Source of the DNA: Nonomuraea thailandensis
GTDB taxonomy: Bacteria; Actinomycetota; Actinomycetes; Streptosporangiales; Streptosporangiaceae
DNA length: 64,000 nucleotides
Assembly (NCBI RefSeq): GCF_024172165.1
Contig: NZ_JAMZEB010000002.1
Span: 12,607,501 to 12,671,500, forward strand
Direction of reading: 5' to 3'
Shown: positions 57,856 through 64,000 of the stretch, in pieces
Numbering within the stretch: position 1 is the first letter of the stretch
How the letters are laid out: every line of letters begins with the position of its first letter
The notes under the pieces: model-generated
What the model saw: the letters and a program-made list of their open reading frames with translations, nothing else
What the model was told of the DNA's origin: nothing
Database searches by the model: none
Program-made: the position numbers and the translations under genes

Positions 57856-59286
57856 GTGCTCAAGGCTCTCTGTCGACTCGCCTGCCTGCTGCTGCTGCTC
57901 CTGCCGGCAGCCGAGCCGACGATCGCGGCGGGCGACTCGCGGCCCAACGTCGTCCTCATCCTGGCCGACGACCTCGAGGCCGGCACCCTGCCGCTCTTCC
58001 CGAACATCACGCGGCATCTCGTCCACCAGGGCGCCTCGTTCGACCGCTTCTTCGTGACGAACTCCTGGTGCTGCCCCTCCAGGGCGTCGATCCTGCGCTC
58101 CCAGCACGTCCACAGCCACGGCGTGCTGACCAACACCGCCCCGGAAGGGGGCTTCGACCGCTTCCACACCCTGGGTCTGGAACGCTCCACGATCGGCACC
58201 TGGATGCAGCAGGCCGGCTACCGCACCGGCCTGATGGGCAAGTTCCTCAACCACTATCCCGGCGCGACGGCCGGGGGCGCGTACGTGCCGCCGGGCTGGA
58301 ACGAGTGGGACGTGCCGGTGCGCAAGCTCTACGAGGAGTACGGCTACCGGCTCAACGAGAACGGCGTGCCGCGCGACTACGGCTGGGAGGAGCAGGACTA
58401 CCTGTCCGACGTGCTGGCCCGCAAGGCCCGCGACTTCATCGCCGGCGCGGACCAGCCGTTCTTCCTCCACCTGTCCCCGATCGGCCCGCACAACCCGGCC
58501 AACCCCGCCCACCGGCACGCGCACGCCTTCCCGCTGGCCATGGCGCCGCGCACGCCTTCGTTCAACCAGGAGGACGTGAGCGCCGAGCCGCTCTGGCTGC
58601 GCGACAGGCCCCCGCTCACGCTGGAGGCCCAGGCCGACGTGGACGAGAACTACCGCAGGCGGCTGCGGGCCATGCTCGGCGTGGACGACCTCGTCGGCTC
58701 GGTGGTCGACGCCCTGCGCGAGGCCGGGAAGCTGGACGACACCTACATCTTCTTCACCTCGGACAACGGCTTCCACCTCGGCACGCATCGCCTCAAGCAG
58801 GGCAAGACCACCCCGTTCGAGGAGGCGATCAGGATCCCGCTCGTCGTGCGCGGCCCCGGCATCGCGGCCGGCTCGACGATCACCCACATGGGCGCGACGA
58901 TCGACCTCGCCCCGACCTTCGCCGAGCTGGGCGGGGCCACGGTGCCGTCGTTCGCGGAGGGCCGCTCGCTGGTGCCGCTGCTGCGCGGCACGCCGCCCGC
59001 CGAATGGCGCAAGCACGTGCTGGTGGAGTTCACCCGGCCCGCCGACCGTTCGTCGGCGGCCCAGACGCCCGTGCCCGCCTACCGGGCGTTGCGCACCGAG
59101 CAGTACACCTACGTCCGGTACGAGACGGGGGAGCGGCAGCTCTACGACCTGAACACCGACCCCTACCAGCTCACCAACCTGGCGGAGACCGCCGACCCGG
59201 CGCTGGTGGCGCGGCTGGACCAGCGGCTGGCGGCGATGGCCGGGTGCGCGGGAGCGGCCTGCCGCCAGGCCGACAGGCAGGGCTAG
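57856..59286 (+). CDS. Exported sulfatase with formylglycine motif
   Basis: A 476-residue type I sulfatase. A signal peptide (LACLLLLLLPAAEPTIAA) precedes metal-binding RPNVVLILADDL. The catalytic motif is NSWCCPSRASIL (C72-C73-P-S-R), where Cys72 should become formylglycine by a formylglycine-generating enzyme not encoded here. Further family motifs are GLMGKFLNHYP (near 127) and FTSDNGFHLGTHRLKQGKTT (near 297). It hydrolyses a sulfate ester outside the membrane, probably of a glycan. It begins with GTG and lacks a clear ribosome site. It shares four bases with the convergent regulator gene. Confidence 0.92.
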   Translation: MLKALCRLACLLLLLLPAAEPTIAAGDSRPNVVLILADDLEAGTLPLFPNITRHLVHQGASFDRFFVTNSWCCPSRASILRSQHVHSHGVLTNTAPEGGFDRFHTLGLERSTIGTWMQQAGYRTGLMGKFLNHYPGATAGGAYVPPGWNEWDVPVRKLYEEYGYRLNENGVPRDYGWEEQDYLSDVLARKARDFIAGADQPFFLHLSPIGPHNPANPAHRHAHAFPLAMAPRTPSFNQEDVSAEPLWLRDRPPLTLEAQADVDENYRRRLRAMLGVDDLVGSVVDALREAGKLDDTYIFFTSDNGFHLGTHRLKQGKTTPFEEAIRIPLVVRGPGIAAGSTITHMGATIDLAPTFAELGGATVPSFAEGRSLVPLLRGTPPAEWRKHVLVEFTRPADRSSAAQTPVPAYRALRTEQYTYVRYETGERQLYDLNTDPYQLTNLAETADPALVARLDQRLAAMAGCAGAACRQADRQG

Positions 59287-59996
59287 CGGAACAGTGACGG
59301 GTAGGCGTGCGCGAGATGCTCCGACACGGCCCGGGTCGCCTCGCCCGCCTCGCCGCGTCCGATGGCCTCCAGGATCCGTACGTGGTCCGCGCGCAGGACG
59401 GACGTGTCCCCGAGGCGTTGCACCGCTTCGACCGAGTACCTGCGCATCGAGTCGCGCAGCGAGCGCATGATGGCGGCGATGAGCCGGTTGCCCGAGGCGT
59501 CCGCGATCGCGCAGTGGAAGGCCGTGTCGTGCTCGACGAACTCCTCGGCCGTCCGCGCCCCGTCCATCCCCGCCAGGGCGGCGGCCAGGGCGGAGGTGTC
59601 GGCGCCGGCCGTGGCGGCCTGCGCGGCGGCCCACTGCTCGATCATGTGCCGGGTGTCGATGACCTCGCGCATCTCCAGGCTGGCCAGGCCGAGGTGGAGG
59701 CGCAGCAGGTCGGTCAGCGCGGAGTCGGGGCGCGAGGTGAGCACCGCGCCCGCGTCGGGGCCCCGGCCGACCTGGGAGGAGACCACGCCGAGGGTCTCCA
59801 GCACGCGCATCGCCTCGCGTACCGAGGAGCGGCTGACGCCGAGCTGCTCGGCGAGCTGGCGCTCGGCGGGCAGGCGGTCGCCCACGGTGAGGCCGTCCTC
59901 GGTGATGCGCCGCTCGATCTGGGCGAGCACGTCCTCGAACGTCCGCGTCCGCTTGACGGGACGCCAGCCGGTGTCCTCCACCCGGAGCCTCCTCAT
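59283..59996 (-). CDS. FadR/GntR-family regulator of the lactate-utilisation operon
   Basis: A 237-residue protein: GntR winged helix (RRITEDGLTVGDRLPAERQL; AEQLGVSRSSVREAMRVLE) and a C-terminal FCD domain with metal/ligand positions (EHDTAFHCAIADASGN near 147; LRADHVRILEAI near 197). It diverges from lutABC, and two TGGTCNGACCA sites lie in the gap, which is the classic operator of LldR/LutR-type regulators that respond to lactate. It is therefore a good LutR candidate. ATG 59996 has a weak ribosome site. Confidence 0.88.
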   Translation of the reverse strand: MRRLRVEDTGWRPVKRTRTFEDVLAQIERRITEDGLTVGDRLPAERQLAEQLGVSRSSVREAMRVLETLGVVSSQVGRGPDAGAVLTSRPDSALTDLLRLHLGLASLEMREVIDTRHMIEQWAAAQAATAGADTSALAAALAGMDGARTAEEFVEHDTAFHCAIADASGNRLIAAIMRSLRDSMRRYSVEAVQRLGDTSVLRADHVRILEAIGRGEAGEATRAVSEHLAHAYPSLFR

Positions 59997-60010
59997 GCTG
60001 GCCGGAAACG

Positions 60011-60051
60011 TTGTGGTTCGATATGGTCTGACCATACTGTGGTCGGACCAT
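60011..60051. promoter_or_regulatory. Two FadR-type operators over the lutABC promoter
   Basis: ATGGTCTGACCAT (60023-60035, perfect palindrome) and GTGGTCGGACCAT (60039-60051) are consecutive TGGTCNGACCA sites with centres 16 bp apart. A plausible plus-strand promoter, -35 TTGTGG (60011-60016) and -10 TACTGT (60035-60040), is covered by them, so binding should repress lutABC until effector release. Confidence 0.7.
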
Positions 60052-60068
60052 ACTTCGGAAGGAGAGGC

Positions 60069-60800
60069 GTGCGAGTCGCCCTGTTCATCACGTGCGTGAA
60101 CGACACGCTCTTCCCGGGCACCGGCAAGGCCGTGGTGTCGCTCCTGCGCAGGCTCGGCTGTGACGTGGACTTCCCCGCCGCCCAGACGTGCTGCGGGCAG
60201 ATGCACGTCAACACCGGCTACCGGGAGGAGGGCGTGCGGCTGGCCCGGCACTTCACGGAGGTGTTCGCCGGGTACGACGCGGTCGTCGCGCCGTCGGGGT
60301 CGTGCGCGGCCATGGTGCGCGAGCAGTACCCGAAGCTGGCCAAGCCGGGCAGCAGGGGAGCGGTGGCGATCGCGGAGGTCGCGCCCAGGGTGTACGAGCT
60401 GTCGGAGTTCCTGATCGACGTGCTGAAGGTCGAGGACGTCGGCGCATATTTCCCGCACCGGGTGACATATCACCCGACGTGCCACTCGCTGCGCGGCCTC
60501 CACCTCGGAGACCGGCCCACCAGGCTGCTGCGGAGCGTACGCGGCCTGGAGCTCGTGCCGCTGCCGGGCGCCGAGGAGTGCTGCGGCTTCGGCGGCACGT
60601 TCGCGGTCAAGAACCCGGCCGTCTCCGCCGCGATGGGCGCCGACAAGACCCGCAACATCATGGACACGGGCGCCGAGGTGCTGTGCGCGGCCGACAACTC
60701 CTGCCTCATGCACATCGGCGGCACGCTGAGCCGCCAGCAGACCGGCGTCAGGACCATGCACCTGGCGGAGATCCTCGCATCGACGGAGGAGGCCCAATGA
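60069..60800 (+). CDS. lutA: L-lactate oxidation protein LutA, (Fe-S)-binding
   Basis: A 243-residue protein with two CCG domains: CCGQMHVNTG (near 41) and CCGFGGTFAVKNP (near 171), plus SGSCAAMVREQYP (near 79), all cysteines expected to bind a non-cubane or 4Fe-4S cluster. LutA works with LutB and LutC in oxidation of L-lactate to pyruvate. GTG 60069 follows GGAAGGAGAG. It overlaps lutB by four bases (ATGA). Confidence 0.93.
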   Translation: MRVALFITCVNDTLFPGTGKAVVSLLRRLGCDVDFPAAQTCCGQMHVNTGYREEGVRLARHFTEVFAGYDAVVAPSGSCAAMVREQYPKLAKPGSRGAVAIAEVAPRVYELSEFLIDVLKVEDVGAYFPHRVTYHPTCHSLRGLHLGDRPTRLLRSVRGLELVPLPGAEECCGFGGTFAVKNPAVSAAMGADKTRNIMDTGAEVLCAADNSCLMHIGGTLSRQQTGVRTMHLAEILASTEEAQ

Positions 60801-62188
60801 GCGCGACGTTCCTCGGCATGCCGGGGAGCTTCCCGGAGAACTCCCGGGAGGCCGTACAGAACTCGCAGCTTCGCTTCAACCTCCGCAAGGCCACCCACAC
60901 CATCCGCGGCAAGCGGGCGGGCGTCGTCGGCGAGCTGCCCGACTGGCCGGAGCTGCGCGCGGCGGGCAAGGCCATCAAGGACCACACCCTGCGCAACCTC
61001 GATCGCTACCTGCTCCAGCTCGAAGCGGCCGTGACGCGGGCGGGCGGCACCGTCCACTGGGCCAGGGACGCCGCCGAGGCCAACCGCATCGTGACGGACC
61101 TGGTCAAGGCCACCGGCGAGACCGAGGTGGTCAAGGTCAAGTCGATGGCCACCCAGGAGATCGAGCTCAACCAGGCGCTGGCCGCGCACGGCATCACCGC
61201 GTACGAGACGGACCTGGCCGAGCTCATCGTGCAGCTCGGCGACGACTTCCCCAGCCACATCCTGGTCCCCGCGATCCACCGCAACCGGTCGGAGATCCGC
61301 GAGATCTTCCTCGACAAGATGCCGCACGTCACCCCCGACCTGAGCGACGATCCGCCCGCCCTCACCGAGGCCGCCCGGCTTCACCTGCGCGAACGGTTCC
61401 TCAGGAGCAAGGTCGCGATCTCCGGCGCCAACTTCATGGTGGCCGAGACCGGCACGCTGGTGGTGCTGGAGTCCGAGGGCAACGGCCGCATGTGCCTGAC
61501 CCTGCCCGAGACCCTCATCAGCGTCGTCGGGATCGAGAAGCTGCTGCCCTCCTGGCGGGATCTGGAGGTGTTCCTCCAGCTCCTGCCGAGAAGCTCCACG
61601 GGCGAGCGGATGAACCCCTACACCAGCATGTGGACCGGCGCCGTCGAGGGCCAGGAGTTCCACCTGGTGCTGCTCGACAACGGCCGCACCGACGTGCTCG
61701 CCGACGAGGTGGGCCGCCAGGCGCTGCGCTGCATCCGCTGCTCGGCCTGCCTGAACGTGTGCCCCGTGTACGAGCGGGCGGGCGGCCACGCGTACGGCTC
61801 GGTCTATCCGGGCCCCATCGGCGCGATCCTCACCCCGCAGCTCAGAGGCATGTCCTCCGAGCTGGACGCCTCGCTGCCGTTCGCCTCCAGCCTCTGCGGC
61901 GCCTGCTACGAGGCCTGCCCGGTGGCCATCGACATCCCCGAGGTCCTGGTGGACCTGCGGGCCAAGGCGCCGCACGCGGCGGCGGAGAAGGCCGGCATGA
62001 AGGTGGCCGGCTGGATACTCAACGACCACGAGCGGCTGGCCAAGGCGCAGCGCGCGGCCACCCGCGTACGCAAGCTGGTCCCGAAGCGGCTGCCCGGGCC
62101 GCTGGCGGCCTGGACGGACACCCGGGACCTGCCCGAGATTCCCGAAGAATCCTTCAGAGACTGGTGGGAGCGGAATGAGCGCGCGTGA
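60797..62188 (+). CDS. lutB: L-lactate oxidation iron-sulfur protein LutB
   Basis: A 463-residue protein: an LUD domain (about 60-300, with KSMATQEIELNQALAAHGI and NFMVAETGTLVVLESEGNG) and a ferredoxin-type region with two 4Fe-4S motifs, CIRCSACLNVCPVY (near 314) and CGACYEACPVAIDIPEVL (near 367). It transfers electrons from lactate oxidation together with LutA and LutC. It overlaps lutA by four bases and lutC by 14. Confidence 0.95.
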   Translation: MSATFLGMPGSFPENSREAVQNSQLRFNLRKATHTIRGKRAGVVGELPDWPELRAAGKAIKDHTLRNLDRYLLQLEAAVTRAGGTVHWARDAAEANRIVTDLVKATGETEVVKVKSMATQEIELNQALAAHGITAYETDLAELIVQLGDDFPSHILVPAIHRNRSEIREIFLDKMPHVTPDLSDDPPALTEAARLHLRERFLRSKVAISGANFMVAETGTLVVLESEGNGRMCLTLPETLISVVGIEKLLPSWRDLEVFLQLLPRSSTGERMNPYTSMWTGAVEGQEFHLVLLDNGRTDVLADEVGRQALRCIRCSACLNVCPVYERAGGHAYGSVYPGPIGAILTPQLRGMSSELDASLPFASSLCGACYEACPVAIDIPEVLVDLRAKAPHAAAEKAGMKVAGWILNDHERLAKAQRAATRVRKLVPKRLPGPLAAWTDTRDLPEIPEESFRDWWERNERA

Positions 62189-62732
62189 GGAGATCCTCGC
62201 CAGGGTCCGCAAGGCCGTCGCCGGGGCGGAGGACGTCGAGATCCCCCGCGCCTACCGGACGGAACGGCGGCTCGACGACATCGTCGGGCTGTTCGCCGAG
62301 CGGGTGGACGACTACCGGGCGATCGTGCACGTCGTCCCGGCGGCCGAGGTCCCCGGCAAGATCGACGAATGCCTCGGCGAGCGTCGCATGATCGTCCCCG
62401 ACGGCTTCGACCGGGCGGGCGGCTGGGACGACGTGAACACCGCCGACGGCGTGGTCACGAACTGCGCCGTGGCCATCGCCGAGACCGGCACCATCGTCCT
62501 CGACCACGGCCCCGGCCAGGGCACGAGGGCGCAGACGCTGGTCCCCGACTACCACCTGTGCGTGGTGCGGGCCGACCAGATCGTGCCGGGCGTGCCGGAG
62601 GCCGTCGCCCGGCTCGACCCGGCCCGACCCCTCACCTGGATCAGCGGCCCCTCGGCCACCAGCGACATCGAGCTGAACCGGGTCGAGGGCGTGCACGGCC
62701 CCCGCACCCTCGAAGTGATCATCAGTACCTGA
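62175..62732 (+). CDS. lutC: L-lactate oxidation protein LutC
   Basis: A 185-residue LUD-domain protein: GVVTNCAVAIAETGTIVLDHG (from about 91) and the DYHLCVVRADQIV strand, ending in SATSDIELNRVEGVHGP (near 158). It completes the LutABC lactate-oxidation complex. It starts inside the lutB 3' end and ends 11 bp within the convergent baeRF2 gene. Confidence 0.93.
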   Translation: MSAREEILARVRKAVAGAEDVEIPRAYRTERRLDDIVGLFAERVDDYRAIVHVVPAAEVPGKIDECLGERRMIVPDGFDRAGGWDDVNTADGVVTNCAVAIAETGTIVLDHGPGQGTRAQTLVPDYHLCVVRADQIVPGVPEAVARLDPARPLTWISGPSATSDIELNRVEGVHGPRTLEVIIST

Positions 62733-63744
62733 GCACCGCGGCGACGTCCGTCACCGAGTCGGTGAACCACAGCTCGGCGTCCGTCATCGCGGCCGCCCTG
62801 GCCAGCGCGGAGTCCGAGCGCTCCTGAACGGGCTCGTCCACGCCCCACCGCTGCAGCTCGCCCCGGTCGGTGGCGAGCTGCGTGCCGCCCTCGCCGATCC
62901 ACACGGGGCCGGGCCGCTCGCCGGGCAGCAGCACCGCGTGCACCCGGCCCTCGCGCAGCGCCTGCGACACCCGCGCCATCCCGGTGGGGCCCGAGGCCTC
63001 CTGGTGGCGTTCGAGCAGCTCGGCGCGCCTGCGGTCGAGCCATTCGTCGAGCGCCTGCTCCACGTCCTGCTCGAACTGGCCGTGGTCGTCGCGGCTGCCG
63101 TGCTCCACCATCGTCACCCGGTCGGCCGACTTGGTGCCGAGGTGGTGCAGCAGGTACGAGCGTGACTTCGGCTCGCCCGCGACCAGGACGAGCTCGGCGC
63201 CGATCCTGCGTACCTGCTCGTCGATCTCCCGGGCCACGGCCTGGGCGTTCTTCTCCCAGACCTCGTCCACGGCGCGCTCGTACCGCTTCTGCGACCAGCC
63301 GCCCTGGGCGGTCTTCTGCAGCGGCCACGAGGCGGCCTCGACGGTCGCCTTGCGCGGCGAGCCGCCGCCGAACACCGTGAGCTCCGCCCCCGCGTGGTCC
63401 ACGATGACCCTGATGTGCGGCACGTTCTCGCCGCGCCGCATGAGCAGGGGCGTGACGTGCGGCAGCGTCGTCCAGGTGGCCAGCTCGTACGGCGCCTCGC
63501 GCAGCGACTCGGCCAGCACCACGTCACCGTGCGTGGCGAACAGCGCCCGCCCGGCGGCGGCGCTCAGCGCCTCGTCCTCCAGGGCGTCCAGCGTCGCCTT
63601 GTCGGCCTGGCCGGAGTGCCCGTTGAGCCGGTCGCGCACGCCGCGCCAGTGGCTGCGGCGCTCGGGCCCGGTGAGCGCGCCCAGGTACACCGAGGCGTAC
63701 GGGCCGCGCCGCTCGTACAGCGGCCTGATGAAGTCGAGCCGCAC
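62722..63744 (-). CDS. baeRF2-type eRF1-like protein (Rv2629 family)
   Basis: A 340-residue protein of the bacterial eRF1-like group: N-terminal FIRPLYERRGPYASVYLG, a central domain VEAASWPLQKTAQGGWSQKR (near 134) and AELVLVAGEPKSRSYLLHHL (near 182), and a C-terminal FTDSVTDVAAVLRY. The central domain of related Rv2629 and Vms1-like proteins is proposed to act on peptidyl-tRNA or stalled ribosomes; this is untested here. GTG 63744 follows GGAGGTGG by six bases. The DUF2795 gene precedes it by three bases. Confidence 0.87.
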   Translation of the reverse strand: MRLDFIRPLYERRGPYASVYLGALTGPERRSHWRGVRDRLNGHSGQADKATLDALEDEALSAAAGRALFATHGDVVLAESLREAPYELATWTTLPHVTPLLMRRGENVPHIRVIVDHAGAELTVFGGGSPRKATVEAASWPLQKTAQGGWSQKRYERAVDEVWEKNAQAVAREIDEQVRRIGAELVLVAGEPKSRSYLLHHLGTKSADRVTMVEHGSRDDHGQFEQDVEQALDEWLDRRRAELLERHQEASGPTGMARVSQALREGRVHAVLLPGERPGPVWIGEGGTQLATDRGELQRWGVDEPVQERSDSALARAAAMTDAELWFTDSVTDVAAVLRY

Positions 63745-63747
63745 CGG

Positions 63748-63978
63748 TCACCACCTCCGCTTCTCCACGCCGATGCCGAGCGCCTTGGCGACGTCGGCCA
63801 TGTTCGTGTAGTCGCGCTCGGGCAGGGACTCGACCATGTCGATCACCGGGTCGGGCGCGCCCTCGCGGCGGGCGCGGGCCAGCAGCTCGCGCTTGGACGA
63901 GGGCCAGTGGGTGTCGCTCAGCCACTTGGCGAGGTCGCTGCGGACGTTGACGTCCCGCTGCGTCATGCCTTCGGGCAC
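63748..63978 (-). CDS. DUF2795 domain-containing protein
   Basis: A 76-residue DUF2795 protein: DLAKWLSDTHWPSSKRELLA followed by a helix with ARREGAPDPVIDMVESLPER and DVAKALGIG. The domain is common in actinobacteria and has no established activity. It begins with GTG 63978 or ATG 63966 (neither has ideal spacing to GAAGG). It is three bases upstream of the baeRF2 gene and probably in one transcript with it. The window ends 22 bases beyond. Confidence 0.8.
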   Translation of the reverse strand: MPEGMTQRDVNVRSDLAKWLSDTHWPSSKRELLARARREGAPDPVIDMVESLPERDYTNMADVAKALGIGVEKRRW

Positions 63979-64000
63979 GCCTGGCTCGTGTCCCGGCGGG

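Overview
The window is very GC-rich (visibly well over 70%), with G/C-ending codons, many GTG and TTG starts and short or overlapping gene junctions. These features, together with gene families such as the DUF574-type methyltransferase, DUF6504 with a DnaE2-type polymerase, an F420-type LLM oxidoreductase, a PASTA-less receptor Ser/Thr kinase and a baeRF2-type protein, point to an Actinomycetota chromosome. A Streptosporangiaceae (Nonomuraea-like) host is my inference, not something the sequence proves. I noticed no rRNA, tRNA, CRISPR array, prophage or insertion sequence.

Layout. 1-2.3 kb: a cut-off LacI regulator diverges from a DUF2264 protein across two LacI-type operators. 2.4-7.6 kb: a twice-frameshifted SRPBCC gene, a DUF4267/TetR pair with three copies of one palindrome, an XRE regulator diverging from a small membrane protein, and a secreted S37 tripeptidyl peptidase. 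7.8-14.0 kb: a complete sugar-uptake operon (binding protein, two permeases, ThuA, Gfo/Idh oxidoreductase) with its divergent LacI repressor and a promoter flanked by two matching operators. 14.1-20.2 kb: a 1,319-residue secreted metallophosphoesterase, a membrane-anchored small protein and an orphan sensor kinase. 20.2-24.3 kb: ferritin-like, hemerythrin, STAS, winged-helix and AlkA-like genes. 24.3-30.8 kb: MerR and SDR/MerR genes, a patatin-PlsC pair, a methyltransferase and cobyric acid synthase. 30.9-37.7 kb: MFS and LysE transporters, an ABC exporter with a PucR regulator, and a quinone oxidoreductase.

38.2-41.5 kb holds the most notable module. A virginiamycin B lyase homologue sits just downstream of an ABC-F ATPase, and a TetR gene diverges from them. 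The ABC-F gene has no ATG, GTG or TTG that would include its first Walker A. 41.6-48.7 kb: a receptor kinase, then a HAD hydrolase and an ABC importer resembling 2-aminoethylphosphonate/iron-type systems, with a divergent GntR regulator. 48.7-52.6 kb: the DUF6504-dnaE2 pair. 52.6-59.3 kb: DUF4328, a NarL response regulator, a MacB/FtsX-type transporter, an LLM oxidoreductase and a sulfatase. 59.3-64 kb: a FadR-family regulator diverging from lutABC across two TGGTCNGACCA sites, then a baeRF2-like protein and a DUF2795 protein.

A window-wide pattern: tandem repeats fill most of the longer spacers between convergent genes. In several cases the repeat unit includes the last codons and the stop codon of the adjoining gene. 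The other convergent pairs overlap, are a few bases apart, or share a hairpin.
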